Positions 23,676-36,795 are shown, counted from the stretch's first letter. The stretch: DNA of 64,000 bases from Coix lacryma-jobi var. lacryma-jobi (GCA_009763385.1 CM019822.1:12510700-12574699), one strand, 5' to 3'. Notes: a model not told the origin generated them from the sequence alone. Numbers and translations: made by a program.

Positions 23676-26600
23676 TGTGATACCCTAGTGTCAAGCATTG
23701 CATTAGGAACTACATTTAGCTACTAAAAGGCATAAGTAATGCATTGCATCATTTCATGTGCATAAAAGTGCCTTTTGTCTTTGGTTTATTTATTTTGATT
23801 TTATGGTTTCTATTGGACTTAATGGTTTAAGTGGATTTCTGACCTGGCGAATAATTTTATAAAATAGAGAATATTGAGTCTAATACTTTTTATATTGACA
23901 CCTTGATCTAGTTCAAAATGGTTTGACAAATAAAAATGTGAGAATAAAATGATTTATAACTCAAGAATTGGCTTTATTTCTGTGAAGGTTGAGAAAATGC
24001 TTTTCAGCAAAAGTGTCTTATATGAAAGTTGTAGAGAAAATTATTTTGAGCAACTTTTATTTTTGGGTCAAAGCCTAGTTTGGAGTTTTTGAAACTGTTT
24101 TTGAATGGTCAAAGTTTGAAAGTTTTTGGAAAAACAAAAAGGAAAACATTTTTTCTCCCGCGCCCCACTTTCGGCCCAACCGGCCTTTCGGCCCACCTCA
24201 CACCCGCGCCGGCCCGCTCCCGCGCTCGCTCGCGCCGCGCCGGTCAGCCGACCGCGCCGCGCCGTACGCCGGCCGGCCTGCCGCGAATCCGTGCCCGCCT
24301 ATCGCCTCCCGATCTTTCCCTCCGCGATCACGCCAGCGATCCGCCTCGCCCACTCCCGTGCCGCCTCGCTTGCCTCGCCGCTCCCGCCGCTCTGCCGCGA
24401 CGTCGCGTCGGCCGTGGCCCCTGCCACGACCTCGGGTCGCCGCCGGCCGAGCAAAACCCGAGCGCACCGCACACCTCTCCCTCACTCACTCATTTGCACT
24501 CGCTCTCGCCTCCCCCTCTTACTTCGCACGCCAGAGCAAGCGCCGTTCTTGCCACCACACGCCATCGTCAAAACACCGCTGGCGTTCTAGCCTCAACCGG
24601 ACCACCGCCGGCCGATTCCCTCCGCACGCCGCTCCGCCTCATCGTCGCACACGCGGTGCGCACGCTCCCACCACCAGTCGGTTTTCCCCGACGTCGGAAC
24701 ACGTCGTGCCTCCGTCAGCCACCGTTCGCCACCGCGGAGCCCGCGTCATCGTTCCACACCAACTGAGCCACCGCGGAGCCCCTTCTTCCCCGTCGAGCTT
24801 CGTCACGTCAAGGCGAGGTGAGAACGCCTTCTCGCCTCACCGCTATCGTTCCCCACCTCCCTCTCTCACCCGGTCGAGCGCCATGGGCGCCGCCGTGGTC
24901 CTCACACGTGGCCAAGCTCCTCTGGAGCCTTTCGAGCCAATCCAACCCACTAGCTTTGCTCCCTAGGGTTCACTAGGCACGGCGCATCCGCCAATTTCAT
25001 CGGTGACCGCCGGAAACAGCACAGCCGAGCACCCCCGCCGCTGCCGTCTGCCATTGCTCGCCGCCGGCAAGCTATGGCCATGCACTAGCCTAACCATCAC
25101 CACCACTCGGTCCGCCTCGTCAAGGGGAACACGCCGAGCACCACCTCACCGCCGGCGACCTCGCCGTCGGCGAGAAAACCCTGGTCAACCATCGCCCCTG
25201 TTTCCCCTTCACTGACCGCTGGGCCCCGTTGACCAGCTGGTCCCATGCGTCAGCCACCCCACGGTCCATGGGCCGAGTCCACGCAGGCCCAGCCGGGAAG
25301 TTTGAATGTTTTTCCTTTTTGTTTTATTTTCCAGGAAAGCTTATTATTTTTGTGTAGCATGATTTAATGGTCCAAATGGGATACTATCAGATTTGTTAGC
25401 TTATTCATGAGTAGATCTATCATGGAAAAATATGAAAGTATTTTTGGTGAAAGTTTATTTTACTGTTTTTATTTTAATCCAGTTTATGTGCTTTTGTGAG
25501 ATAAATGGATATATGTGTTTTCTGGTGGAGTTAATTCATGACAAATTTTGTGTAGGTGTCTTATCATGTTAAGTAGCTATGAAAAATGTGTGAGGCACTA
25601 TTTATGTAGAAAAAGTATCTGTTTAGGTTTAAAGTCCTTTTTAGCTGTTTTCTTAGAATAATTGTTAAAATGATTTGCATGTGAAAATAAAATATGGAAA
25701 AATTTATGTAGTCTCTATGTGTTAGGTTCCAGTGAAGAAAAATGTTAAGCATAGGTTGTTGTATAAAGAAATGAGAAGTTGCTGTACAAATGTATTTTTT
25801 TGTGTTTTGCTTAGGAAATTCTTGTAGAAAAGAATATGATGTTTCTGTTCATGGAACTTTCTTGATAAGTAGGATATGTGGAATAGAATCTGAGAAAAAT
25901 ATGAAAATGAGTATGTCACCCTTTTCCAGTAGGGTTGTAGTTCAAATGGTTTGTTTTGGAATAAATTTGCTTATTTTGTGTAGAGTTCTAAATTTATGCT
26001 TTGGCAGTGAATTTTCTGCAGCAGAGTGGTTATAAGTAAGTAAAGCTAGAAAAAATAGGAAATCTACTGTTTGACACTTTTTATGTAAAAAGTTAGTTCA
26101 AAGCACCGTTTGAGCAGTTTATTTCACCTTTTTTATATCTGCTATTCTGTATTTTATTTCCTGCTGAAATCTGGACAATAAGGTTCAGTGGGTATGAGCT
26201 ACTTTGTGGAATTTTTGTGTATTTTTATGAGTTCAGAAAAATGTACTTGCAGTTCAAACCTGATTTTCTTTTGAATTTCTAAATAGGAAATGGTTAAAAT
26301 AATGAATTGTTCTATGTGGTAAATGAGTGATTTTTCCTCAATGTCCAAAGTGGTTCAACAAGTTGGTTTTGTTGGTTTGCAAGAATTGTTTGCATCTTAT
26401 GCCATCATATCTCGCACCGCACCCTATTTATTTATTTATTTATTTATTTATCCACCGCATTGTAATAGGATTGACAGTCCCGGAGCCCGACTAGGAGCAG
26501 GAAGCAAGCGTCGAGCAGGAGATCTCGGAACTGCCCCGCACCGAGGAGGCCGACCCCGCGTCGGAAGCTAACCTGCCTGGTGCCCCGCTCATGAGGCCTC

Positions 26601-28127
26601 AGTCTTTTCCCAAGGCAAGCCCCAGAGCATATTAAGCCTCTTATCTTTTGCAATTAATCTATTTGAGTATTTTATATTGTGATGCATTAGGTATAGGAGT
26701 TGATTGAATCCAACTTGCTGCATTACCATTCCTTGATTATTGTTTATATCTGCCTTGTTATCCTGTTACTTATTTATAAGTAGAATTGCTTAGTCTGCTT
26801 AATAAGTAGTAATTGAGGATGTTACCGTAATACCCCTGGTGGGTATTTGCCGGATCACGGTTGGCTATATTTTCTATCGTGGAAAAGAACCTGAGTAGTA
26901 ATGAAATACGGTCAACTGGAAGGCAAGGCACAAGTTTGGAAACTTGGGGCAGCTCGTCCGTTGGATCGTGTAGGTTTGTATCGATGTTGGCCCTCATTCA
27001 TTTTTGAACGCGCCTTTTACTTAGGGATATGTCGGTGCCGTAATCATTGACCCCAAAGCCGGTTAGACGCTGTTCGGGCCGGTCTCAACCCGTGTCGCAC
27101 CCTCTAGTATGGAAACACGATCTGCCGCGGAATGGCCATCGTATAGTTTCAATTGGGTGGTCCGTGCTGTGAGCCACGACGATTACCACCACGAACAAGC
27201 ATCGAGCAGTTACCCAATGCATGGACCTGACGGGGAAAGTGTGGGTTGGTATTAAAGGTCTTTCACCAGCTGGTTTGGAATTCGATTCGAGTCGCCGTCT
27301 CCCCCGGTTAGTGGGAAACTATGGCGAGCTTCACCACGATACAACTCCATGTGTTGTTTAAAGGTTCAACTAAAATGTGGATAAGTCAACTGGATATGGT
27401 TATACTATTGCTTGTTAGACTCAAGTGTATGTAATAGTTCAGGTGCAAATCTAGACTAAGAGGTAGGTTTAAAATTTGGGCGCTCATCGACATCATTAAA
27501 AGTTCCTTCTCTTAATTTGAGCTTTTCGCAACTAAAGATCTCAGCTCCACCAAAAAGGCCTTGCATACCCTTGGTGTCATTTATTTTTAGTTGGACGGGT
27601 AAGTCTAGCTGAGTACATTCCCGTACTCAGGGTTTATCCCATTGTTACAGATGGCCAGGTCTACTACGGCTATTGTAAGCACTGTCTCTACCCCGTGGAG
27701 GGTGATGAGCGAGTAGGCCCAGGGCAGGGTCGTCCAGAAGCTTCTCCTTTTCTTTTGCTGGACTGAGACTTCTAGTGGCACATTACTTGAAAAAGGAGGA
27801 GTGAGTTATCAAACAATGGTTTTATTTGGACCACGTGTGTAGTGGTCAAGTTTCAAAAACTTGTTTCAATTTCCGTACTGTCAAACTTGGTATTGTAATA
27901 ACACTTTATGCTTCCGCACTCTGATGTTTAAATTCGGTTTCGATTATCAGTGATGTATCCTTGCGAATGTGGTACTTGAACAATGCGATCTTGTATGTTG
28001 TATGATGTTTGAAATCCTTCGAGATTTTCGGACTACCGGGGTTATATGGGTTCAAGTATGAGTCGATGTCAGACGGATTTGACTAAGACGGTACTTGAGC
28101 TCTTATAATCAGGACGGTTCCGCCACA
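23676..28127 (+). mobile_element. Solo LTR, Tekay-like (T1 family), 4452 bp
   Basis: It starts TGTGATACCCTAG and ends GGTTCCGCCACA and is flanked by TAAAC (23671-23675 and 28128-28132). It is inserted in gag fragment X, whose reading sense resumes across it. It is similar to the T1 3' LTR along most of its length but lacks the 67 bp array. It includes a four-base repeat run (ttta)n near 26427-26452 and the conserved hairpin at 27609-27630. Confidence 0.92.
27609..27630 (+). promoter_or_regulatory. Conserved LTR hairpin (solo copy)
   Basis: CTGAGTAC, six bases, GTACTCAG, identical to the T1 hairpin at 8146-8167. Confidence 0.6.
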
Positions 28128-28813
28128 TAAACCATCAACAAAACGCTGAATGTAATGCAGTGGGCTGGTATGTGGGTCATAGGCAGTGAGCTGATCAATG
28201 AGTTCAGAAAAACGATCTACATAATCCTGAACTAATGAGGTCTGCCGAATGCGATAGAGTTGGCGAAGGTGTGATTCATGCTGGTCACGATCAAAGCGTG
28301 TATGCAGAGCTTTGCAGAAGTCGGACCATTGCATGTGTTTGAGTTGGGGCTGAATAGACTGAATCCAGCGCTTGGCTGGACCCATGAACTGCATACGAGA
28401 GCATTGGATCCAAACTAAGGGATCAACAACATACATGGCAAAATAATCCTCCGCACAGGTGATCCACAACTTCAGATCAGTGCCATCAAAGGACGGAAAA
28501 TGGAGTTTAGGGAGTTTGCCGGTGGGGGTGATGTGGTGGATTTGGGGGCGGTTGTGAGATGCAATGAGGTCATAGGCTATGCCATGCGGTTTAAATTGGG
28601 GAACGGAGGAGTCATGCATACCCGTGACCAGGGAATGAGTATAGACAATGCCATGCTCATTCGCCCGGTAGTGATTGTCGACGCGGTGCCCGTAGGGCCA
28701 AGCAGCCGTAAAACCAGCAGGGGTGGGGGAGGCTTGCTGCTCCCACTGGAACGGCGGATCTGTGAAGATCGCCGGCTCAGGAAGTGGTGTCCCGATCACG
28801 GAGCGCTTCCAGT
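28128..28813 (-). pseudogene. Gypsy gag fragment X, N-terminal part
   Basis: On the minus strand it is open over the whole fragment: a Pro-rich N-terminus, then the retrotransposon gag core (KLPKLHFPSFDGTDLKLWI, then MGPAKRWIQSIQPQLKHM and FDRDQHESHLRQLYRI), ending QRFVDGL at the solo LTR. It would form the capsid part of a Ty3/gypsy Gag. It is cut on the right by the copia LTR at 28814, whose left target duplication would be CCAGT (28809-28813). Confidence 0.82.
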
Positions 28814-29964
28814 TGAAAGGTCGATATGGCGGACTAGAGGGGGGTGAATAGTCCTTTCCAAAATTAATCGCACCGGCTAACCGAAACAAATGCAGAATTA
28901 AAACTATCGGTCTAGCCAAGACTACATCCCTCTACTTATACTCTATGACACCTTACAAAAGATCCTAAACAAAGCAAATAAGGTGTCGGGCTAGCTAGAG
29001 CTCACCTAAACAATTCTAGCTTGCAAGGTTACACAAACCTAAGCAACTAGTACTCAATTAACCGGGGAGCTCCTACACATGTCACTAAGCAAAAGCACAA
29101 AGCCTAAGCTCACTAGCAATGCTCAATAACAAGGCTACACAAGTCAAATTAGAGAGCTCAAATTACTTAGCTACACAAACTAAGCAATGTGACTAACAAG
29201 GCTACTCAAGCCAATTAGTCACGCAAGAGAGCTACTTCTAAGCTACACAAGCAAAGAAGGTAACTAGCAAGCTACACAAGCTAACTAATTACAAGAGCAA
29301 CTACACAAGCAAAATATATATGAAAGTAAATACAAGCTTGTGTAAGGGGAATGCAAACCAACGGGATGAACAAGGTTGACATGGTGATTTTATCCCGAGG
29401 TTCACTTGGTTGCCACCAAGCTAGTCCCCGTTGAGGCAAGCCCAAGGTTGTCGCCGATCCTCTTGCTAGTGGTGACCCTAAGTCACACTCTCCACGATGG
29501 AGTGCTCACCAAGAGCTCTAGCTTTCGATCCGGCCGGACCACTTGGCACTCTTCGCACCTCTCTCAACTAGAGTTGCTCTTCGCGATCCCCGCGGGGTGA
29601 GCACAATGCCCCTCACAAAGCCTTCTCCGGAGCCACGCACAATCTTCTTGCGGGCTTCACGACGGAGACACAATCACCAAGCCATCTAGGAGGTGGCAAC
29701 CTCCAAGAGTAACAAGCACCACCGGCTTGCAACTCGATCACCTAGTGCCACACTTGCAATCTCTCATGCACCACACTAGAATCGCTCTCTCACTTAGCGG
29801 ATATGATTAGCACTAATCCCAAGTGAGTTGGAGGGCTCCCAAGCACTCTCACACAAGGACACTAAGTCCCCAAGGTGCCCAACACACCAAATGGTCGGCC
29901 ACCACCTCTATTTATAGAGGGAGGGCCCAAACTAGCCGTTTGGAACCGTGCTGAAATTTGAACT

Positions 29965-30300
29965 ACGGACAGTCCGCCCTTATAGCCCCGGACAGTCCGC
30001 CCTTATAACGAAACTAGCCGTTAGGAGCTGCAACGGTCACCCCGGACAGTCCGCCTCTTGGGCCCGGACAGTCTGCCGTTGAAAAACGACAGCCTACATA
30101 GAACCTGTCCAGCAACCTTGTTCTCCGAAAAAATAGCCGGCGGACAGTCCGCCCTTATAGGCCCGGACAGTCCGCCGTTCACCTGTCAACCCGAGAACAA
30201 TGATACCGTTGCGTCCGATGCAACCCCAAAGGAGCGTCCGAGGCCCGCGGACAGTCCGCCACTAAAACGGCAGACAGTCTGCCACCCTCCAGACAGCCTC
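29965..30300. repeat. CGGACAGTCCG palindrome array
   Basis: About eight copies of CGGACAGTCCG and variants (CAGACAGTCTG keeps the pairing), often followed by CCCTTATA or CGTT. Each is a 5 bp inverted repeat around a central A. It lies in the minus-strand copia LTR. Confidence 0.85.
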
Positions 30301-30483
30301 CCCCGAGAACGGCCATAACTTTTAGCTCCCAACTCGGAATTTGATGATCTTGGACACTTTGGAAAGCTTATTCAGAGGGCTACACAACCCATAAGAACTC
30401 ATGATCCAAAACACAAAGGATTAATACAGTTTTCCATTCCAAGATCAATCACTTCTTCTCTTTCAGCGTAAGAACAGCGCCAC

Positions 30484-30705
30484 ATCGGACGCACCGGTCT
30501 CTTTGCATCGGACTCTCGATCCTAGCGTCCGATGACACACCAGAGAGGATCCATAGAAGGCGGAAACACATCGGACGCGTCTGATGGTTCCTCATCGGAC
30601 GCAGGCCAGCGTCCGATGCTCCCCTGAGCAAACAGACTCTCTAGGGTTTGCCATCGGACGCTTGGCCCAGCATCCGATGCTCATCGGACCAGCGTCCGAT
30701 GCCCC
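30484..30705. repeat. CATCGGACGC / GCGTCCGATG array
   Basis: The same 10-mer and its reverse complement as in the solo LTR at 14411-14940. Here it follows the CGGACAGTCCG array in one LTR, showing that both motif classes coexist in this family. Confidence 0.85.
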
Positions 30706-31275
30706 TAGAGCACAACACTTCATCTCCTTTTGCAAATGTGCCAACACCACTAAGTGAACACCACCTTGTGCATGTGTGTTAGCATTTTCACAATCAATTT
30801 CAAAGGATTTTCACTTGCTCTCACCACGCTGTAACGTAACGGCTCTAATCCCATGGCCCACTGATCACCGTCAACCACTGACAGTCGATCCGTACAGCCA
30901 AGAGATTAAGACCGGTTCCGCTACTGGGCTACATCAGTGCCCGATGTCCGCAGGATCATCTCACAATTCAGTTACAATCTCTTTAACATTTTGACAAATA
31001 ATATCGGAGTAAATAGCGGAAGACTTAGATAACAATAGTTTTACAAACCAGGGTTCAACATAAACTTAAAGTGAAGATATTACAGACCATAGTTCAAATA
31101 GATAGAGTTGGCAGAGTAGCATATGACAACAACTAAAGGTAAAGATACATCACCCAGCCCGAGGGTGAATAGTCATTCATCGGCCTCATCGGCCTCCTCC
31201 TGAATAACAGTCACACAGCAGGGCCCAAGGCATACTGAGGGATCTGCCATACCTGCAACATGGGTAATAAAACCC

Positions 31276-31293
31276 TGAGTACAAAGGTACTCA
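31276..31293 (-). promoter_or_regulatory. Conserved LTR hairpin (family 3)
   Basis: TGAGTAC, loop of four bases, GTACTCA: a 7 bp perfect stem in the same context (GTACTCAGGGTTT on the minus strand) as in T1. Confidence 0.6.
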
Positions 31294-33427
31294 ACAAGAC
31301 TTACCCGACTAAAGAAAAAGGGAGAAGACTCAGGAATGAAAGCTTAAGGTAGTCAAGGTAAGGCTTAAGCAAGATCAAGTGTTTTGCAGAAAAGCATTTT
31401 GTAAACCTTATTTTATTTTTTTTTTGAAAGATTCAGTATTCCTCAATTCTTCATCGTTCATGATTCATTTTACATTTCAAACATACCTAGTTGAGAACCA
31501 CTCTCCGTTGACAGTCAGTGGACCAAGTCTCCATAACCGAGGAGCAACGTTAATCCGGATACATAATACTCAGCTGAGGATCCCTATCCACACTGCATAT
31601 GTAGCACCCAAGCTTGCATATGCCAACTCGTCTACCACGATTCCTCCAAGATTGGGCCCGGTCCTACGCCACCCGGAAGTACAGTACACCACTCCAATCC
31701 GGGACTCTAACCCACGTGGGTACATGCTACTTCCGCCATCTCTCCACTCCCAGTGCGCGGTTGTCGGTCCAATAATGGATTTCTCGGAGCCAGAGCTTTC
31801 CGTAGTATGTGAATAGTTACAAGTCTTGACCAGCAGGCCCCCATACGGATGGTCCCTACATTTTCCAGCCAGCGACAAGCACCTCGGGACTCTAACCCAA
31901 GAGTACAGGTCCTGTCAGTTTTTTCAACCCTGTCCCGGTCGGTGTCAACTGTTGAGTCCCGGACTACAACATGACGGCACCGTACGCAAGGACAACCTCT
32001 CCTTCCCATTGACTAAGTACGGATCAGATACATAGCCAATAGTGGGAGTAAAGCCAAATTCCCATAAAGATCCTTAAGTGATCACACTTTTGAAATTGGC
32101 ATTTTATTGCGAAGTCTAATTCAATAAGCATTGCTAAGCATTTTTCAAATACTTTTGAAAAGCAGGTATCGGGTGTATCAGTGGTCAAGGTGGATAGTGC
32201 ATCAATTAGGATAGCACACAACTCCTATAAACCTAATGCAGTAATTTAACTCAAAAGCATTTAAGGAAATCACTTTATAAATTCAAGGAAAGGTTAAATG
32301 CACCGGGGCTTGCCTTGGATGGCAAAAAGAGCAGACTCGGGGTTGGTGGTGTAGGTGCCGGAGCTCGGGGTTGCCTCGGGGACAGATCCTTCGGTGGCTA
32401 CCTCGACTTCAGGTCCTTCTTCGTCAACTATACGGATGCAATGATGAATGCTTATGAGAATGATGATATGAACTTATGGTGCAAGACAATTCCACTGATT
32501 TTAGATTACTTTTAAACAAAGCATGATTGAAATCTAGGTTGAGCATAAAAGGTAACCATTTCTTCCGTAAGCAATATTGATTAAACTAGCCCTTATTATA
32601 ATTATCCTAAGCATCAACCAAACATAGCATCACAAACATCATAGACCAAAGGGTAGGGGTCTATGAACATCAATCAATCCAAAGATCACATCATCAAACA
32701 CTTATTACCAACCCTAAACCATCTTTTCTATTTTCTTAATTTATTTAAAAGGTCATTTTATGAAGTTGCTCCAAAAATTACCAAATTAATCACATAAGTT
32801 AATTATGGTGTAGATAGATGGCAAAACAAATTTCATAATTTTTGGAGGTCATTAAGGTGCTCAAAGAAAATCAGACATTAATTAGCAAAAGGCACTATTT
32901 AACAATTAAAATAAAAGCTCAAAAATCAACTTGTTCCAAAAGACTTCAAAATTTTACCAGAGACTAAACATGGCATAAGAAGCTCACAAAAATTTGTCTC
33001 ATGATTTTTGGAGTTATAAATAATTTTCTAAAAATCCAAAACCATCCATTTATTAATTAAAAGAGGGATTTTACATTATCAAATTTTTGCACAAAACTCA
33101 AGTTTCATATTTTTATAAAATACTCCAGAGCATAAAGAGTCTACCACAAAAATTTCAGAATTTTTGGATGCACACAGAAAATCATACAAAAAAGAGAAAA
33201 CAGAACACTATTCACATTTCTCAGAAAAAGAGAAGAGCACTGTGCTCTTTCTAGGCCGGGCTCGGCGAATCGCGGAGGGCTCGGTCGAGACGGGCTCGGT
33301 CGAGGCGGGCTCGGTCGAGACGGGAGCGACAGCTTCGGCCGAGGCCTGGCCCGGAGGCTCGGGCGAGACGGAGAAGTGAGCCTCCGTCCGAGGCCTGACT
33401 CGGGCGAGGCGGAGAGCATGCGTCGCC

Positions 33428-33690
33428 GAGGCTTGGGCTCGCGCGAAGCGGAGGGTCATGCGCTTGCCGAGGCTTGGGCTCGGGCGAAGCGGAGGGTCAT
33501 GCGCTTGCCGAGGCTTGGGCTCGGGCGAAGCGGAGAGGAAACAGAGGCCGAAGGCTCGGATGCTTACCACGTGTCGGAGGCAGGGCTCGAGGGTGAGGCT
33601 CGACTTGTGCTCGAGGGTGAGGCTCGACTTGTGCTCGAGGGTGAGGCTCGGCACGTTCTCGAGGGTGAGGCTCGACACGCTCGAGGGAGA
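33428..33690. repeat. GC-rich tandem repeats, 41 bp and about 24 bp units
   Basis: The phrase gaggcttggg recurs at 33428, 33469 and 33510 (41 bp period). The phrase ctcgagggtgaggctcg then recurs four times up to about 33690. They lie at the same relative place in this LTR as the 67 bp array does in T1. Confidence 0.85.
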
Positions 33691-35866
33691 AGACGACAGC
33701 GGCGGCGCTCCGGCGATCCGGCGGTCCTGCGCAGCACATGCGACCGCAAGGGCCGGGTTAGAGTCGCACGGAACCAAGGAACACGACACGGGGGTCGGTG
33801 AGGGATGATCATGGCCGGAGGCGGCGAATTTCACGAACCCGAGTTCACCGGTGTTCGGTCGGAGATCGGGAAGATGGGGTTACGCCGGGCAAACGGAGGC
33901 GGGGAAGGTGAAATTGAAGGGTGGAAAAGCTTCACGAGCTCAAGGCGGAGCTTTAGGGCTAGCTGGTGGAGCGGCGGAGTGACTGGAGAGGTCTGGCCAC
34001 GGTGGCGGAGATGGAGTGAGGAGCTCGGGGCTCCGGCGGCTTATATAGCCGCGGCTATGGGACGGTAGAGACCACGGGGTTACGCGGGTAAGGTTTGCGG
34101 GGGCGTGCGCACTCGATTGCGCTCTGGCGGACGGGCTGGCGTGCAGCCGGGGCTCGGGCGCAAGCTCGGCCGGCGATGGCCACGCGGCGGCGGCGGCTGG
34201 GCACTGTAGGGGACGGGAAGGAAGGTCAGCGCTCGCGTGCGGGCGCGGAGGGAACCGGGAGACAGCGGCGGCAGGATAAGGGCGCGTGGGGAGCAGCCGT
34301 CTGCGCTGCAGGCGCAGCGCCGGCGCCATGGCCGGGCCCCCCCTTCCCTCTGGCTCTACGGGAAGAAGAACAGTGCTAGGGTCTAGGGTTTGACTTTTGG
34401 CCAGTTTCTGTATTTTGCAAATTACTCACAAAAATTGAACTGTGCGACAAAAACTCAAAACACCAAAGTTGTTCAGAAAAATGAGATCTTCAACTTTGTC
34501 AATATGAACATTTTCAAATTCCAAATAGTTTTTGAGCTACATTCAAAAACAGAAAAGGGAACACTTTTCAAATTTGATTCAAATCAAAATTACTTTGGAT
34601 TTTAAACTGAAACTTGAAAATCTCCCAATATGAAAGTTGTTCCATTTGACAAAACCTATAACTTTGCTAATATACACTTTTTCTGAAACTCAATAGTTTT
34701 TGAATAAATTTTTAAAACTGAAAAGGGGACAAAAACTGGAATTTGAACGAATTTGAAATTACTTCAAATTTTATATAGAAACATGGAAATCTGTAAATAC
34801 CAAAGTTGTTCCTCTAGGTCAGATTCACAACTTTGCTTTTTGAACCAACTCAAAATTTTGAATTTTGAAAAAGGTATCAAAAAGGGAATAAATCCAGGAT
34901 TTGGGATTTTAGGGTTTTGCAAAAGGAAACTCAATTCAAATCTGATTTTTGAACTTGGATCAAAGCAACAAACATCAGGGTACTAAGTTTGAACAAGAAT
35001 TACATAGAACTAGGCACAGAGGTGAAATTACCATTTTGCCCCTATAGGAAGAAGTGGGCTAACAAGGGTTTTTGCAATAGAGGTACATCACATAAAATGA
35101 TACACTAAGCAAAGGCATACATATGAAATCATGATCAAGATGATTAATGATGCTAATGATGATATGTCAAGTTAATTACATGCTTAAACACCAGAGGTGT
35201 TACACACGCCACTCGATCCTAGCAACAACGCAATGTTAGATCGCTCAAGTGGCACTAGATGACCAATATGCAAACAAGTTTGCTCCTCTTGATAGAACGG
35301 CCATCTATCCTAAACCCGGTCATAATCTTCTCTACACACCTATGACCGGTGAAATGAAATGCCCTACAAATATACCTTTGCCTTGCGCATTCCATTCCAT
35401 CTCCTCCATTGTTGATGCAACACATGCACCAACCTAGATCAAATGATATGAATCCACTTCATATCATCACATGGGCTCTATGGTCCATCGATCTTGACCT
35501 CACTTGCTCTTCACCATTGCTTCGGTCCTTCGGCGCCAAGTCTTTGCTCAAGCCTCCCGACACTCGGTACCAACGGCTTCAAAGCCTCCAACTTGCCCTT
35601 CACTTCCGCAACCGGTCCATCAAGCCAAGCCTTGCCTTGATCTTCACCATCTTAGCCATATGACCATATGTCATGTCACATATGCAATAAGCTCATTCTT
35701 CATCACATGCATGAGCATTGCAACATCCTTCAAGTCATTTCACCTCTATGGCATATGTTGCTCATACATGATCACATGTGGACTTATCACCTGTGTATCT
35801 CACATAAACAACATTAATCCACCTAAAGTTGTCACTCAATTACCAAAACCAAACTAGGACCTTTCA

Positions 35867-35880
35867 ATCTCCCTCTTTTT
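35867..35880 (-). promoter_or_regulatory. Copia polypurine tract
   Basis: AAAAAGAGGGAGAT on the minus strand, immediately before the LTR start TGAAAGG. It sets this LTR as the 3' LTR of a minus-strand element. Confidence 0.7.
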
Positions 35881-36110
35881 GGTAATTGATTACAACTCTA
35901 CAAAGATATGGAAATTAAGCTTATTCCAAGCTAGCACTTTACAAGAATGTAAATTGCTAACTTGGTTTGGATTCTATGTTACTTATCCAACATTAAGACC
36001 ATATGAGAAGATTTGGATAAGCACCATATATATAACCCGACTTTGTAGTGTTAACTCCCCTACATGTGTGCCCTAAAGTTGTCACTCAATGATGATGTAT
36101 GCATCGCATC

Positions 36111-36759
36111 AGCAAGGTATTTAACCAATTAAATAATGTGGAACACTATTATCATTGGATTGGAAAATGCAAGTCACTTGTTCACGTACATGCTTTCTCG
36201 GTGTAGCAGGTCTGGCTTCAGAAAACGACAAAGCTTTATGCTTGCTGAGTATGCTTCAATCCTTCGGTGGGCAAGGAACAACGACGGATCGGTCGCCAGT
36301 GTACTTGCTTGCGGATCAGCTGCAAGAGGATCATCGAAGGCACACGGAGGCGTATGGACACAAGCAGATTAGGCCGACGCAACGCGTATGCCTGTGATAG
36401 CAAATAGGTGAACTTGTGCCCAGGGAAACAAGGATACACGAACATGAGAACTGACATATTAGAGTTGGGGAAATAGATCAGCAGATAGACTACAGATCAG
36501 TAGATAGACTCACCAACGACGTCATAAGCCAAAGGCAAGAAGAACAGTGCTGGACGTAAAAGGCAACAACAAAGAGGACTTCACTTTTTCCATTGACCCT
36601 GGCAAAAGGAAGTAGATGGAGGCGATGACAAAGAGCTGAACGCAGGTCCGTGAATTTCTGAAGATCGACCACACTACTCCATCTTCCGCAGGCTTGACTT
36701 CCTCGGCGTGTAGAACTGTCACTACGCCGCGTGATGGCTCCGTCGCCGGCAGGTGATCA
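36111..36759. other. Host-like single-copy DNA, no gene recognised
   Basis: This lies between the truncated copia tail and the methyltransferase-like stop codon. It has mixed base composition and no retroelement motif. On the minus strand it would be the 3' flank or UTR of the gene fragment at 36760. A few short open frames are present on both strands with no recognisable protein. Confidence 0.5.
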
Positions 36760-36795
36760 TCACACGAGGCGGCGGCAGATGGTGACGCCGTCACC
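36760..36795 (-). pseudogene. Caffeoyl-CoA O-methyltransferase-like gene, last codons
   Basis: Minus-strand codons reading DGVTICRRLV then TGA (36760-36762). Joined across the CACTA element to the part at 42796-42934 they match the C-terminus of the CCoAOMT family, which ends in a GDG(V/I)T-CRR motif. The first three bases after the insertion (ACC, 36793-36795) are the CACTA target duplication. Confidence 0.65.

Larger units (their letters stand above)
30830..35204 (-). mobile_element. Solo LTR, Tekay-like family 3, 4375 bp
   Basis: On the minus strand it starts TGTAACACCTC and ends CCGTTACGTTACA and is flanked by CACGC (30825-30829 and 35205-35209). It is nested in the copia LTR. It has the same layout as the other Tekay-like LTRs read backwards: hairpin near its 3' end (31276-31293), AT-rich middle (32500-33200) and GC-rich repeats (33240-34360). 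It contains no protein domain. Plus-strand frames in the GC-rich part come from tandem repeats, not genes. Confidence 0.88.
28814..36110 (-). mobile_element. Minus-strand SIRE-like copia element: 3' LTR and adjoining tail
   Basis: The LTR is 28814-35866 minus the nested solo LTR (about 2.67 kb net), starting TGAAAGGTCG and ending GGACCTTTCA like the solo LTR at 13336-15446. Beyond 35866 lies a minus-strand polypurine tract (AAAAAGAGGGAGAT, 35867-35880) and some 230 bases of non-coding internal sequence, then the similarity to retroelement sequence fades. The copia pol is absent, so the element is truncated on its 5' side. Large parts (28900-29900) are low-information, with repeats of ctacacaagc-like phrases. 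Confidence 0.75.

Noticed and set aside
31379..31878. Open frames of 100-145 codons on both strands
   Set aside because: They lie in the terminal part of a solo LTR with no protein resemblance; the matching part of the T1 LTR is not open.
33208..34329. Open frames of 129-208 codons on the minus strand and matching plus-strand frames
   Set aside because: They are translations of tandem repeats (41 bp and about 24 bp) in a GC-rich LTR region.
28814..35866. A solo LTR like the one at 13336-15446
   Set aside because: The right flank (ATCTC) does not repeat the left (CCAGT), and a polypurine tract plus internal sequence follow, so it is the 3' LTR of a truncated minus-strand element.
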